NCBI RefSeq assembly: GCF_000239155.1
Contig: NZ_AGVX02000216.1
Coordinates: 1 to 33,921, forward strand
From: Actinoalloteichus spitiensis RMV-1378
Lineage (GTDB): Bacteria > Actinomycetota > Actinomycetes > Mycobacteriales > Pseudonocardiaceae
DNA: 33,921 nucleotides
Direction: 5' to 3'
Shown here: positions 7,468 to 17,396 of the stretch, one piece after another
How the letters are laid out: each line of letters begins with the position of its first letter
Numbering within the stretch: position 1 is the stretch's first letter
The notes under the pieces: generated by a model
Seen by the model: the letters and a program-made list of their open reading frames with translations, nothing else
Databases searched by the model: none
What the model was told of the DNA's origin: nothing
Translations under genes and position numbers: made by a program

Positions 7468-8931
7468 TCAGGTCTCGCTGACAGCCTCACGAGCCCGGTC
7501 GCCGTCGGGTTCCGGCTCCCAGCACGCGACGTTCTGGACGTCCGGCAGGCGGTCGCGGGTGAAGACGGGGTCGAGCCCCTGCCGCCGCTGCGCCTCGTAG
7601 TCCCGCAGCAGCCGCATCGCCACCGCCCCCAGCGGGGCGATCGCGATCAGGTTGATCACCGCCATCACGCCCATCGTGACGTCCGCGAGGTTCCACACCA
7701 GCTCCAGCGAGCTGATGGCGCCGAGGAACAGGACGCCGACCACGACGATCCGGTAACCCAGCATCACGGCGGGACTGGACGTCAGGAAGCTCAGGTTCGA
7801 TTCGCCGTAGTAGTAGTTGCCCATGACCGAGGTGAAGGCCAGCAGGAAGATGATCAACGTCAGCAGGTGCACCGACCAGGCGCCCAGGCTGGCCGCCAGC
7901 GCCTGCTGGGTGAGCTCCGCGCCCCCGAGGTCGCTGCCGTAGGCGGGGTTGGCGAACAGGATGATGAAGGCGGTGATCGAGCAGACGACGAGCGTGTCGA
8001 AGTACACGCCGAAGGTCTGGGCGAGGCCCTGCTTCACCGGGTGGCTCACCGACGCCGTCGCGCCCGCGTTCGGGGCGGAACCCATCCCGGCCTCGTTGGA
8101 GAACAGCCCCCGCCGGATGCCCATCATCACCGCGGTCCCCAGACCGGCGGCGCCGACCTCACGCAGCCCGAACGCCGAGGCGACGATGTCGGAGAACACC
8201 GCCGGGACCTGTTCGATGTTCATGCCCACCACGATCGCGCCCATCACCAGGTAGATCAGCGCCATGAACGGAACGGCCAGTTGCGCGACCGCCGCGATCC
8301 GGCGGACCCCGCCGAAGATGACCATCCCGGCCAACAGCGCGATCGCGATGCCGACCGCCGGAGCCAACCAACCGGCCGTCTCCGCCCCACCGGACACCGT
8401 GTTCACCGAGTTGGAGATCGCCGCCGCGATGCTGTTCGACTGCACCATGTTGAACACGAAGCCGAAGGTGAAGATGATGACGACGGCGAAGAGGACGCCC
8501 ATCCACCGCTGCCCCAGCCCGTGCCACATGTAGTAGGCGGGGCCCCCTCGGTAGCCGTCCCGGTCGCGCACCTTGAACAACTGCGCCAGCGTGGACTCCA
8601 CGAACGAGGCGGAGCCGACGACCAGCCCCATGATCCACATCCACATGACCGCGCCCGGCCCACCGAGGCTGATGGCGATGGCGACGCCGGCGATGTTGCC
8701 GGTCCCCACCCGGGCCGCCGCGGAGATCGCGAAAGCCTGGAAGGAGGAGACGGCCGGCTTCCCGTCCCGCGCCCGCTCCGGCTTCCCTCCGAGGTTGCGG
8801 ACCATCTCCCGGACCAGCCGGAACTGCACGCCTCGGGAGCGCACCGTGAAGTAGATGCTGACCACGGCGAGCAGGGGGATGACCAGGTAGGTCCAGAAGT
8901 CGTCGTTCAGCGCGACGATCGCGTCGTTCAC
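7468..8931 (-). CDS. AGCS-family amino acid (alanine/glycine):sodium symporter
   Basis: 487 residues from GTG 8931, with AGGGG about 6 bases before it. It is an integral membrane protein with about ten to eleven hydrophobic helices, taking up alanine or glycine with sodium. Family marks: SSFQAFAISAAARVGTGNIAGVAIAISLGGPGAVMWMW in the N-terminal third, GGPAYYM, and NEAGMGSAPNAGATASVSHPVKQGL (the GMGSAPN signature). The length matches the family (450-540). The C-terminal tail (LLRDYEAQRRQGLDPVFTRDRLPDV...) is cytoplasmic and typical of actinobacterial members. It is transcribed alone. Substrate choice between alanine, glycine and others cannot be read from sequence by eye. Confidence 0.93.
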   Translation of the reverse strand: MNDAIVALNDDFWTYLVIPLLAVVSIYFTVRSRGVQFRLVREMVRNLGGKPERARDGKPAVSSFQAFAISAAARVGTGNIAGVAIAISLGGPGAVMWMWIMGLVVGSASFVESTLAQLFKVRDRDGYRGGPAYYMWHGLGQRWMGVLFAVVIIFTFGFVFNMVQSNSIAAAISNSVNTVSGGAETAGWLAPAVGIAIALLAGMVIFGGVRRIAAVAQLAVPFMALIYLVMGAIVVGMNIEQVPAVFSDIVASAFGLREVGAAGLGTAVMMGIRRGLFSNEAGMGSAPNAGATASVSHPVKQGLAQTFGVYFDTLVVCSITAFIILFANPAYGSDLGGAELTQQALAASLGAWSVHLLTLIIFLLAFTSVMGNYYYGESNLSFLTSSPAVMLGYRIVVVGVLFLGAISSLELVWNLADVTMGVMAVINLIAIAPLGAVAMRLLRDYEAQRRQGLDPVFTRDRLPDVQNVACWEPEPDGDRAREAVSET

Positions 8932-9291
8932 TGTTCCCCTACCTCGTTCTCCGTCGAGACGTACCGTTCTCGTCCCCTACGGCGGGTCGCGGCCCCGGGA
9001 GGAGACGATTTGGAGCGGCGTGATCGCACGCCGTGACCACGTCGGCCTGCGGCACCGTACACACGTTCACTCCACCGTGCACCCCCGGGCGGGGAGGGGT
9101 CGCCGGCGAGTCCCCGGTCCGCGCCGCGTCGTGCGGCGTCCTCCCTGGTGAAGGTCCGGTGAAGGGGCACGATCGAACCCGGTGTGATGTGGGTCGCGTC
9201 AACGGTGGAGGGCTCGGGGGCGCGCCACCAGGGAGGGTGGCGCCGGCGGGGCCGTTCCCCGTCCAGGTGTCCGGCTGGGGGCCGGTCGGGC
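8932..9291. other. Non-coding gap upstream of the symporter
   Basis: No convincing gene. A hairpin, CGGCGTG/CACGCCG with a 4-base loop (9016-9033), may end the methyltransferase transcript. I compared the region with glycine and ydaO-type riboswitch cores, because symporters of this type can be riboswitch-controlled, and saw no clear match. Confidence 0.35.
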
Positions 9292-10023
9292 TCAGCGCCG
9301 GCGGCAGGTGTAGGCGGCGTACACGGAGCCGACGAAAGCGCTGTCGACCACCTCAAGCCCCACCCGGTCCAACATCGGTTCGAGCAACCAGCGGAAGGTG
9401 CTGAACTCGGTGCGGACGTGCTCCGCCAGGTCGTGCGCGGTGTACCCCCGCGCCGAGTCGTCCACGGCGTGCTGGAACCACCGGGAGAACACGGTCTCCA
9501 CCTCCCCCGGGTCGGCGTCGTAGACCAGGTCGCGGAGCCGGAGCACGCCGCCCGGCCGGAGCAGACCGGCGATCCGGCGCAACGCGAGCGCTTTCCAGAA
9601 GTCGGGTAGCTGGTGCAGCGCGTTGCGGGTGTGGACGACATCGGCGGGCGCACCGGTGTGCTCGTAGCTGAGGAAACCCGCGCGCACGCACTCGACGTTC
9701 CGCCACCCCTCGCCGGTCACCCTCGCGTTCAGCACGTCGAGCATCGAGGGGGAGACGTCCACGGCCACGACCCGCCGGACGTGCGGCGCCACCGCCATCG
9801 TGAAACGCCCGGTGCCGGCGCCCAGGTCGACCACGGTGGACTCCGAGGTCATCCCCGCCGCGCGCAGCGCGGCGAGGTCCGCCGCGATCTCCCCGTCCTC
9901 GTCGCTGGGAGCACCGTCGTCCCGGCGGAAACCGGCCTTGCGTTCGTAACCGGCCACGAATTCCGGGTCCAGGTGCTCCGGTCCCGCGTAGGCCATCTCG
10001 TCCAGCCACCAGTCAGCGGTCAT
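9292..10023 (-). CDS. SAM-dependent methyltransferase (class I)
   Basis: 243 residues from ATG 10023. Motif I is VVDLGAGTGRFT (residues 64-75), followed by VRRVVAVDVSPSMLDVLNA (acidic D89 for the ribose of SAM), then DVVHTRNALHQLPDF and the LLRPGGVLRLRDLVYD strand. This is the Methyltransf_11/25-type fold with a C-terminal extension (EVETVFSRWFQHAVDDSARGYTAHDLAEHV). The substrate is unknown; similar proteins are annotated only as class I methyltransferases. The frame is open far upstream but the upstream part is composition-biased and unlike protein. It is divergent from the phosphatase gene at 10270. No strong Shine-Dalgarno is seen before the chosen ATG; MHDHG upstream is an alternative start. 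Confidence 0.88.
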   Translation of the reverse strand: MTADWWLDEMAYAGPEHLDPEFVAGYERKAGFRRDDGAPSDEDGEIAADLAALRAAGMTSESTVVDLGAGTGRFTMAVAPHVRRVVAVDVSPSMLDVLNARVTGEGWRNVECVRAGFLSYEHTGAPADVVHTRNALHQLPDFWKALALRRIAGLLRPGGVLRLRDLVYDADPGEVETVFSRWFQHAVDDSARGYTAHDLAEHVRTEFSTFRWLLEPMLDRVGLEVVDSAFVGSVYAAYTCRRR

Positions 10024-10108
10024 ACCGTGATCGTGGACCCGGGGCACGAGTCCGCGCCACCGAGATTCCCCCCGCCGCCGGCTCCGTGCTCCGCCCTCCG
10101 GTTTCCGT

Positions 10109-10129
10109 CCCCCGGGATCAGCCCGGGGG
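10109..10129. other. Hairpin/dyad in the divergent region
   Basis: CCCCCGGG and CCCGGGGG are perfect 8-base arms around a 5-base centre, lying between the divergent methyltransferase and phosphatase genes. It may be an operator. No known binding consensus is recognised. Confidence 0.35.
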
Positions 10130-10269
10130 CTGCGGGCTCCGGAGGCGAACCCCGCGCGTGCGCCGTTCACGGGACGTCCCGGTCGCGGCCGTCCACCAGT
10201 TGGCCGGGATCCGGTGCCGGACTCCCGAGCACCCCCGTGTCCGCTCCCCGTCGCCGCTAGCGTGAGCCG

Positions 10270-10788
10270 GTGCGCATCCTCTTCGTCTGCACCGGGAACA
10301 CCTGCCGATCCCCGATGGCGGCGGCCATCACCGAGGCGGTCGCCGCCCGGCGCTCCATCCCGTTGCGGGTGTCCTCGGCCGGGCTGCACGCCGAGAAGCT
10401 GATCAGCCCGGACACGACCGCGATGCTCCAGCGGCGGGACATCGACCCGGGGCCGCGTCCGGCCGTCCAGGTCACGCCGCTCCTCGTCGAACAGGCGGAC
10501 CTGGTGCTCGCCGCGACCCGCGCCCACCACGACGCGCTCCGCTCCGGGGTGCCCGCTGCCGCCTCCCGGGTCCACGTCTGGGCCGACTTCGTGGCACGGG
10601 CCGCCGCGCTGCCCCCGCAACCGGACCTCGCCGAGTTGTGCGCCCGCCTCGACGAGGGCGAGCCCCTCCAGGACACCGACCTGGTCGACCCCGCCGGGCG
10701 GGGCCGGGCCGCCTACGAGACCGCGGCCGCCCAGATCGACGACCTCGCCGAACGGCTCCTGGACGTGCTCGCCGCACTCGCCCGGTAG
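10270..10788 (+). CDS. Low-molecular-weight protein-tyrosine phosphatase
   Basis: 172 residues from GTG 10270. The catalytic P-loop is at the very N-terminus: C7-TGNTC-R13-SP (C-x5-R-S). The general-acid aspartate is D140 in DLVDPAGRG, the D-P of the family. Helices between fit the fold, and the length is normal (150-190). The enzyme removes phosphate from phosphotyrosine through a cysteinyl-phosphate; arsenate reductases share the fold, but the DP motif near residue 140 favours a phosphatase. It stands just upstream of a DUF6314 gene (100-base gap) with no clear functional link. Confidence 0.92.
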   Translation: MRILFVCTGNTCRSPMAAAITEAVAARRSIPLRVSSAGLHAEKLISPDTTAMLQRRDIDPGPRPAVQVTPLLVEQADLVLAATRAHHDALRSGVPAAASRVHVWADFVARAAALPPQPDLAELCARLDEGEPLQDTDLVDPAGRGRAAYETAAAQIDDLAERLLDVLAALAR

Positions 10789-10888
10789 CCCTCCGCCCAC
10801 CTCCCCGGCGGCGCGCCTGTCCGCCCGGCCGGCGGGGTGCCGCCCTCCCCGCCCTGGGGCCCGACCCGGCTCCAGGACAATCCAGGGC

Positions 10889-11350
10889 GTGAACGCCGGG
10901 AGCGATCCGCCACCACCCACCACCGCCGCCACCGACCTGCGGAGCTACCTGCTCGGCCGGTGGCGGCTGGACCGGGGGATCAGCACGCCGGAGGGAGGGG
11001 AACTCGGCACCTTCACCGGAACGGCCGAGTTCACCGACGCGGCCCCCGACCTCCTCCGCTACCGGGAGGAGGGCCAGCTGCGGTTCGGCACCCACGTAGG
11101 GCCCGCCTACCGCACCCTGTGGTACCGCACGACCGGTGCGGCCACCGCCGAGGTCACCTTCGACCACGGTGGCTTCTTCCACACCGTCGACCTCAGCGCG
11201 TCCCGGTGGAACGCCGAGCACCTCTGCGTGGCCGACCTCTACCAGGTGGAGTACCTGGTCCGGACCGAGGACACGTGGACGCAGCGGTGGCGGGTCACCG
11301 GCCCCGCCAAGAACCACGTCATCACCACCCACTACTCCCGGAGCGGATGA
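10889..11350 (+). CDS. DUF6314-family protein
   Basis: 153 residues from GTG 10889. The recognisable line is DLRSYLLGRWRLDRGI, then GTFTGTAEFT, LLRYREEGQLRFGTHVGPAYRTLWYR, AEVTFDHGGFFHTVDL and VTGPAKNHVITTHYSR, which fit DUF6314, a small beta-rich (lipocalin-like) family of actinobacteria with no proven function. No signal peptide. It is on the same strand as, and 100 bases after, the phosphatase gene, so co-transcription is possible. Assignment is from remembered family pattern. Confidence 0.8.
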   Translation: MNAGSDPPPPTTAATDLRSYLLGRWRLDRGISTPEGGELGTFTGTAEFTDAAPDLLRYREEGQLRFGTHVGPAYRTLWYRTTGAATAEVTFDHGGFFHTVDLSASRWNAEHLCVADLYQVEYLVRTEDTWTQRWRVTGPAKNHVITTHYSRSG

Positions 11351-11463
11351 ACCCCGCTGTCGTCGAGCACGCCACGAGCGCCCGGTTCGACCGCCTGCCC
11401 GCACCGGACAGCCGGACCGTCCGTGGGCGGCGGGATCCCCTCACGGAGTGGTGGCGTACCCGG

Positions 11464-12159
11464 TCAGGGGCTCGGCAGGTGCGCGGCGACGTCGGCGACG
11501 GCGTGCAGCAGGGCGGGGTCCGGACTTCCGGACAGCGGTTCCGCCTCGGCGATCGTCAGCACCCTGCCGTGGGGCTCCGACCCGTAGTAGTCGGCGGTGA
11601 ACCGCACGGCCGACAGCTCGGGGAACGGGCTCCACGCCGGGTGGAAGTCACCGGAACCGTGGATGTCGAAGACCTGCTGAAGCCGTGACACCTCCGCCGC
11701 GTCGCGCATCCGGACCCAGGCGATCGACACCGCGACGTCGTTGCCGTGCTCGTCCCGCACGGAGAACAGCTGGCGGCGGAGGGACTGGCACGGTGTCCTC
11801 TGGAAGAAGGTCCGCACCTGGCCGAACGAGTGCCGTGCGCAGTTGGTGTGGCGACGGCTCCGCTTCTTGTGCCGTTGGGTGACCCGCAGTTCCTTCCACG
11901 CCGTCGTCCGCTGCCCCTTCCTCGCCGCCGTCCTGGCGCTGGGCAGTCTGGTCTGGATGACTCGCGCGACGGCCTGGTTTCCCGCTCCGGCCACGACCTG
12001 GCCACCACCGAAAAGCGTCCCGCCAGTCGTGCCGACGGACGCCGCTCCCATCAGTGTGACGGTGGCCGCCGCGGCAACCACCGGACCCGCCTTCCGGGAA
12101 CCACGGCTGTCCTCGATGAAGATCCGTCTCCCGTTCTTGGTAATCCACCTACCGGCCAT
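11464..12159 (-). CDS. Hypothetical membrane-anchored protein
   Basis: 231 residues from ATG 12159, which has GAGGAG six bases upstream. The N-terminus is MAGRWITKNGRRIFIED, then one hydrophobic segment at about residues 27-50 (VVAAAATVTLMGAASVGTTGG). A strongly basic stretch follows (about 70-95, RTAARKGQRTT...RHKKRSRRHTN), then a folded-looking domain starting CARHSFGQVRTFFQRTPCQSLRRQLFSV with two cysteines 17 apart. That domain includes VAVSIAWVRMRDAAEVSRLQQVFDIHGSGDFHPAW and AVRFTADYYGSEPHGRVLTIAEAEP. I do not recognise a characterised family. The segment plus basic linker suggests a single-pass protein; a cysteine pair outside the membrane could form a disulfide. It is transcribed alone. 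Confidence 0.8.
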   Translation of the reverse strand: MAGRWITKNGRRIFIEDSRGSRKAGPVVAAAATVTLMGAASVGTTGGTLFGGGQVVAGAGNQAVARVIQTRLPSARTAARKGQRTTAWKELRVTQRHKKRSRRHTNCARHSFGQVRTFFQRTPCQSLRRQLFSVRDEHGNDVAVSIAWVRMRDAAEVSRLQQVFDIHGSGDFHPAWSPFPELSAVRFTADYYGSEPHGRVLTIAEAEPLSGSPDPALLHAVADVAAHLPSP

Positions 12160-12352
12160 GCGGCTCCTCTGCTCCGGGGAAATCGGCCCATTCCTAGCGG
12201 GGGTGGGGGACAGTTCTGCTCGCAGCGGCCCTCCGTTCACCCGGTCAGGGGATGACGAGTGCGCGCGTGTCGCTGTTCGACGGCGTGTCGATGGGGGGTC
12301 GACCGGGCCGCCGAGGTGGCGGGGGGCGCGGGGAGCGGGTGGAGGCTCGCGC

Positions 12353-12373
12353 GGTGGTGGTGGTGGTGGTGGT
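12353..12373 (+). repeat. (GGT)7 triplet repeat
   Basis: Seven GGT units in tandem in non-coding DNA, next to other G-runs. It could form a two-tetrad G-quadruplex or be an unstable microsatellite. Confidence 0.8.
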
Positions 12374-12654
12374 GTCGAACGCCACGTGCCCTTCGTCGAA
12401 ATGGACGCGGGGAGCAGGTCCGAATCCGTTCCGGAACTCGGCCACAATGGTGCCGGAATCATGTCGAAAATTGCACTGTTCGGGTCAGTGTGCTGGCGGG
12501 CGGTCGGGCCGATGATGTCTTCGTGCGCATTTCGGCCCGGCGGTCGTGATGTGGTGGTGGGCGAGGTGTCCGCCTTCTCCCGATTCGTGGCGGAGGTACC
12601 GGGGGTGGCGTACTCCTTTCCTGTCCGCTCGGGGAGTGCTGGTCGTTTCCGTGA

Positions 12655-13782
<1,128 letters not shown>

Positions 13783-13887
13783 TCCGGACAGCGGTGACCA
13801 CCCCGGTGGCCGGCCGGCCGTCCTGAGGGCGATATCGACGTCTCCGCCGCGGTCCTCGAAGCGGGACCGGCCAGCACCGGGGTACCA

Positions 13888-13917
13888 GGGGACGGGCGCT
13901 CAGCAGCGCCCGTCCCC
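13888..13917. terminator. Bidirectional terminator between xylanase and DadA-like gene
   Basis: GGGGACGGGCGCT and AGCGCCCGTCCCC form a perfect 13-bp stem with a 4-base loop, placed between two convergent genes. No T-run, as usual in high-GC actinomycetes. Confidence 0.75.
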
Positions 13918-13943
13918 GCTCCCGTGCCACGGTGGGCGGGCCG

Positions 13944-15206
13944 TCACCGCAGCGGGTCGAGTGCCCGCAGCGGTTCGGGGCGGCGGCCGGTGGTGATGAG
14001 TTCCGCCAACAGCCGTCCCGTCACCGGGCCCTGGGTGAGGCCCCACATGCCGTGCCCGCCCGCCACGTACACACCGGGCACTCCGACCTCCCCCACGAGC
14101 GCGCGGCCGTCCGGGGTGACCGGGCGGGGGCCCACCCACTCGTCGGTGCGCCGATCCCAGTCGATGCCGGTGAGGAACGGTCGTGCCGAGTCGACGATCG
14201 CCTCGATCCGGGCCTGGTCGAGCGCCGCGTCCGGGGGCTGGAACTCCATGGTGCCGGCGACGCGCAGCGACCCCTGGTAGGGCGTGCAGGCGACCCGGGC
14301 CTCCGGGAGGTAGATCGGCCCCGCCACGGGATCCGAGGTCGGCACGGTGAAGGAGTAGCCGCGTCCGGCCCGCACCGGCACCCGCACGCCCCACTGGCGG
14401 GACAGGCGGTCCAACCAGGCCCCGGTCGCGAGGACCAGGACGTCGGCGGAGATCGTCTCGGCCGAGGAGGAGCGGACGACGGACTGGTCCGTGCTGCGGT
14501 GCGTCTCGATGACCTCGAACCCGTCGAGGACCACCCCGCCCCGGTCGCGCACCGAGTCGGCCAGTGACCGGGTGAAGGCCCCCGGGTCCACGTACCGCTG
14601 CCCGTCCAACCTGACGGCGGCGGTGATCTGGCCGGATGCCTGCGGAAGCCGCTCCCGCAGGTCCGGTCCCTCCAGGCCCGTGTAGTCGATGTCCTGGCCG
14701 ACCTCCCGCATCCGGCGCAGTTCCTGGAGGAGGTGGGTCGCGTCGGAACGGTCGCGGAACAGCGCCGTCACCGGGGCACGGTGCGTCTCGGCCCTGACCC
14801 CGTTCGCAGCCAGTTCGTCGAAGGCGTCCAGAGCGGCCTGGTTGAGGGGGAGCCCGGCGTGGGCGGCGCGGCGCCACGAGCCCCACGTGCAGTGCGCGGC
14901 GAACCGGAGCAGGAAGCGCCACAGGTCCGGGTCGACCGTCACGGGCACGTGCAGCGGTGCCTTCGGGTCAGCCAGCGACCGTAGCCCGTAGCGCAGCACG
15001 CTGGGCTCGTTCAGGGGGATCGCCAGGCCGGGGGAGAGCCACCCGGCGTTGCCGTGCGAGGCTCCCGCCGCCACGCCGGCGCGGTCCACCACCGTGACCT
15101 CGACGCCTCGCTCCTGGAGGAACCACGCGGTCGACAGGCCCACCATCCCCGCTCCCACGATGACGGCCGACCGGGGCCCGCCGCTGCCTCGCGTTCCGGT
15201 TCCCAT
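13944..15206 (-). CDS. FAD-dependent D-amino acid dehydrogenase/oxidase (DadA-like)
   Basis: 420 residues from ATG 15206. The FAD-binding Rossmann motif is VIVGAGMVGLSTAWFLQERGVEVTVVDR, followed by ASHGNAGWLSPGLAIPL, the segment characteristic of DadA and related deaminating flavoenzymes. Other family features: YVDPGAFTRSLAD, DVLVLATGAWLDRLS, and the C-terminal FAD contact GVYVAGGHGMWGLTQGPVTGRLLAELI. It oxidises an amino acid (D-amino acid or related amine) to the 2-oxo acid with release of ammonia. Substrate cannot be fixed: proline, glycine/D-Ala and hydroxyproline oxidases look alike. Length fits DadA (about 410-430). It stands alone between a convergent xylanase and the glyoxalase-like gene. 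Confidence 0.88.
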   Translation of the reverse strand: MGTGTRGSGGPRSAVIVGAGMVGLSTAWFLQERGVEVTVVDRAGVAAGASHGNAGWLSPGLAIPLNEPSVLRYGLRSLADPKAPLHVPVTVDPDLWRFLLRFAAHCTWGSWRRAAHAGLPLNQAALDAFDELAANGVRAETHRAPVTALFRDRSDATHLLQELRRMREVGQDIDYTGLEGPDLRERLPQASGQITAAVRLDGQRYVDPGAFTRSLADSVRDRGGVVLDGFEVIETHRSTDQSVVRSSSAETISADVLVLATGAWLDRLSRQWGVRVPVRAGRGYSFTVPTSDPVAGPIYLPEARVACTPYQGSLRVAGTMEFQPPDAALDQARIEAIVDSARPFLTGIDWDRRTDEWVGPRPVTPDGRALVGEVGVPGVYVAGGHGMWGLTQGPVTGRLLAELITTGRRPEPLRALDPLR

Positions 15207-15342
15207 GACACCTCCAGGTCTGGACTTGACTGCTCTCCCCGAGCATGGCCCAGAATCCGTGACGTGTGTGTGTCGGGAGTGGACCGATCGCCGGAAGGTG
15301 ATCCTCGACTCGCCCCGCCGGCCGCGCCGGGAACGGCGGGGG

Positions 15343-15765
15343 TCATCGGCCGGGGCTGTCCAGTTCCTCGAACAACGTCAGCTGGAGGCCCGCCGGGCCG
15401 TTGAGGCGGGAGTTCAGCGACCGCCACGGGGTCTGCCGGGGGGAGGCGACGAGTTCGGCGCCACCGGCCACCAGATCGGTGGTGCGTGCCTCCGCGTCGT
15501 CGACCTCGAAGGCGACACGCAGCCGAGCGCTGCGCGTCCCCTCCGCCTCGATGCCGTCGATCATCCGCACCTGCGCGGGGTTGGCGAGTTCCAGCGTGGC
15601 CGCGCCGGCGTCGAGGATCGCGACCCTGGCGTCCCCGTCACCTTCGAAGGCCGCCCGCTGCGGGAGGCCGAGTACGTCCCGGTAGAAGGTGAGCGCCGCT
15701 TCGAAGTCCTCGGCCTCGACGACGAGGCGCAGCTGCCGGACCGGTGTGGTCGTGGTGTCGGTCAT
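15343..15765 (-). CDS. VOC/glyoxalase-family protein
   Basis: 140 residues from ATG 15765; a start three codons upstream is also possible. It has the two beta-alpha-beta-beta-beta halves of the vicinal oxygen chelate fold: VRQLRLVVEAEDFEAALTFYRDVLGLPQRAAF in the first half and RLRVAFEVDDAEARTTDLVAGGAELVASPRQTPWRSLNSRLNGPAGLQLTLFEE in the second. The FYRDVLGL segment and closing LTLFEE are typical, the last often giving a metal-binding Glu. Members include glyoxalase I, ring-cleaving dioxygenases and antibiotic-binding or modifying proteins, so the function is open. It is divergent, 39 bases apart, from a MerR regulator that probably controls it. Confidence 0.88.
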   Translation of the reverse strand: MTDTTTTPVRQLRLVVEAEDFEAALTFYRDVLGLPQRAAFEGDGDARVAILDAGAATLELANPAQVRMIDGIEAEGTRSARLRVAFEVDDAEARTTDLVAGGAELVASPRQTPWRSLNSRLNGPAGLQLTLFEELDSPGR

Positions 15766-15804
15766 GCTGGTCACGCTAGGAGCTGACACTGATGTGAGGG
15801 GCAA
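15766..15804. promoter_or_regulatory. Divergent promoter region of VOC and MerR genes
   Basis: Only 39 bases separate the two start codons, so both transcripts must be leaderless or nearly so and share regulatory DNA. An imperfect dyad is centred in CTGACACTGATGTGAG, the likely MerR site. MerR proteins usually sit on a long-spaced promoter; the -35/-10 pair is not clear by eye. Confidence 0.45.
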
Positions 15805-16191
15805 GTGCGGATCGGTGAACTCTCGCGGCGCACCGGCGCCAGCCGGCGTTGCCTGCGGTACTACGAGGAACGCGGGCTCATCGCCGCCGAACGAGGTCCC
15901 AGCGGGCAACGCCACTACTCCGACCACGTCGTCGAGCGTGTCCTGTTGGTGCGGCGACTGCTCGAGGCGGGCTTGGGCACCCACGCCATCGCCGACGTGC
16001 TGCCATGCCTGGCCGACCCGGCGACCCAGACCACCTCCCTGACCTCCCGACTGGTCGTCGAACGCGACCGCCTCGCCCGTGAGATCGCCGAACGGCGCAG
16101 GATGCGCGACGCCCTGGACAGGTTCATCGACCAGGCCCCGCCCCTCGACCGGCACGCGGAGGTGTCCCCGACGCCGGAGTGGCCCTCCTGA
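15805..16191 (+). CDS. MerR-family transcriptional regulator
   Basis: 128 residues from GTG 15805. The winged helix-turn-helix is MRIGELSRRTGASRRCLRYYEERGLIAAERGPSGQRHYSDHVVERVLLVRRLLEAGL, with the conserved R-YYE-GL-RxxxGxRxY pattern. A coiled-coil dimer helix follows (RLVVERDRLAREIAERRRMRDALDRFID). The C-terminus is short with no metal-binding cysteine set or clear ligand domain. The cysteine in the recognition region (SRRCLRYY) replaces the usual small residue. It is divergent from a VOC-fold gene, a pairing often seen where the regulator activates a detoxification or antibiotic-binding enzyme. Confidence 0.93.
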   Translation: MRIGELSRRTGASRRCLRYYEERGLIAAERGPSGQRHYSDHVVERVLLVRRLLEAGLGTHAIADVLPCLADPATQTTSLTSRLVVERDRLAREIAERRRMRDALDRFIDQAPPLDRHAEVSPTPEWPS

Positions 16192-16232
16192 GACGTGCAA
16201 GGCGTGGTCGGCGCCACCGGGGCACCGGGGGC

Positions 16233-16269
16233 ACCGGGCAGGGCGCACGCGGGCCGTGCCCTGCCCGGT
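16233..16269. terminator. Hairpin between convergent MerR and WYL genes
   Basis: ACCGGGCAGGGC and GCCCTGCCCGGT are perfect 12-base arms with a 13-base loop, between two convergent genes. It is a likely bidirectional terminator. Confidence 0.65.
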
Positions 16270-16391
16270 CCGGTTGCCCGGTCCCGAGGCCGGGTGGGGC
16301 GCTCTGGGCGCGTTCCCGCCCAGCACGCGGTGGGGGCGTGGTCATCGCTGCCCGAGGCCAACCACTCCCGGTGGCCCGGGTCCGGCCGCTG

Positions 16392-17369
16392 TCAGGGAGC
16401 TCCGGGCTGATCGTCGTCGAGGGAGCGCAGGCACCGCCGCCCGATGGCGCGCAGCCCCGCGACCAGTTCGTCCGGCCCGTCGACGAGGGTGAAGTCGGCA
16501 TCCACCGAGGTGATCATCCAGGCCAGGTCGCGGGGGCTGTCGGAACCCACGCGCAGCAGGCAGCTGGTGTGGTCGACGGCCTCGAGGACCCCCATGCCCG
16601 GCCAGATCCGGTCCGCGACCGCCTCGGCCGGCTCGTGCAGGGTCACCGTCGCCTGGTAGGGCCAGGCCCGCGCGGACAGCCGGTGCGCCACGTAACTGGC
16701 GGGGTCCTCGCCGCCCGGCAACTCCCGGGGGGTGAAGCGGGGGCCGTTCGGGACGCGGGGCCGCAGCCGGTCCACCCGGAAGGTGCGCCAGTCGTCCCGG
16801 TCGGTGTCGAAGGCGACCAGGTACCAGTGCCGACCGAAACTGACCAGGCTGTGGGGCTCGGCCGCCCGCGGGCTCACGCCACCGTGCGGGCTGGCGTAGT
16901 CGAACCGCAGGCCCTCCCGCCGCCGGCACGCCTCGGCGACCGCCATCAGGACGTCGGGGTCCACCCCCGGCCCGGGGACGGTGCCCGCGCGGACGGTCGC
17001 CGTGTGCAGGGTGTTCACCCGGTACCGCAGCCGGGAGGGCAGCACCTGCTCCAGTTTGGACAGCGCGCGCAGCGAGGTCTCCTCGACGCCGGCGACCGAG
17101 CCGGCGGTGGCCGTGCGCAGGCCGACCACCACCGCGACGGCCTCGTCGTCGTCCAGCAGCAACGGGGGCAACGCCGCTCCCGCGCCGAGGCGGTACCCCG
17201 CGGTGCCCTGGGTGGCGTGCACCGGGTAACCGAGCGAGCGCAGCCTGACCACGTCCCGGCGGACCGTCCGGGTGCTCACGTCCAGCCGCTGGGCGAGATC
17301 AGCGGCGGTCCACTCCCGCTGGACCTGGAGCAGGGACAGCAGCCTCAGCAGCCTGGCCGACGTTTCCAC
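16392..17369 (-). CDS. WYL-domain (YafY-type) transcriptional regulator
   Basis: 325 residues from GTG 17369; a GTG one codon earlier is equally possible. N-terminal HTH_11: [61 protein letters not shown]. The WYL domain is in the second half, where [27 protein letters not shown] carries a W-Y-L triplet and downstream arginines for ligand binding. The C-terminal WCX extension ends [19 protein letters not shown]. These proteins bind DNA and sense a nucleotide or small molecule. It is divergent from an epoxide hydrolase gene and faces an AGGAC/GTCCT dyad, which suggests it represses that gene and itself. Confidence 0.93.
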   Translation of the reverse strand: METSARLLRLLSLLQVQREWTAADLAQRLDVSTRTVRRDVVRLRSLGYPVHATQGTAGYRLGAGAALPPLLLDDDEAVAVVVGLRTATAGSVAGVEETSLRALSKLEQVLPSRLRYRVNTLHTATVRAGTVPGPGVDPDVLMAVAEACRRREGLRFDYASPHGGVSPRAAEPHSLVSFGRHWYLVAFDTDRDDWRTFRVDRLRPRVPNGPRFTPRELPGGEDPASYVAHRLSARAWPYQATVTLHEPAEAVADRIWPGMGVLEAVDHTSCLLRVGSDSPRDLAWMITSVDADFTLVDGPDELVAGLRAIGRRCLRSLDDDQPGAP

Positions 17370-17396
17370 CACACCAGCAGAGCCTGCCGGCCGCTT

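Noticed and set aside
8932-9200. Possible glycine or cyclic-di-AMP (ydaO-type) riboswitch before the symporter
   Set aside because: The region is structured, but I could not line up the conserved core of either class; a covariance-model search would decide.
8939-9202. Possible 87-residue minus-strand ORF upstream of the symporter
   Set aside because: No family pattern, biased composition, and it would overlap the promoter region of the symporter.
9292-10932. 546-residue reading of the methyltransferase frame
   Set aside because: The first about 300 residues are composition-biased and overlap the opposite-strand phosphatase gene; ATG 10023 gives a normal methyltransferase.
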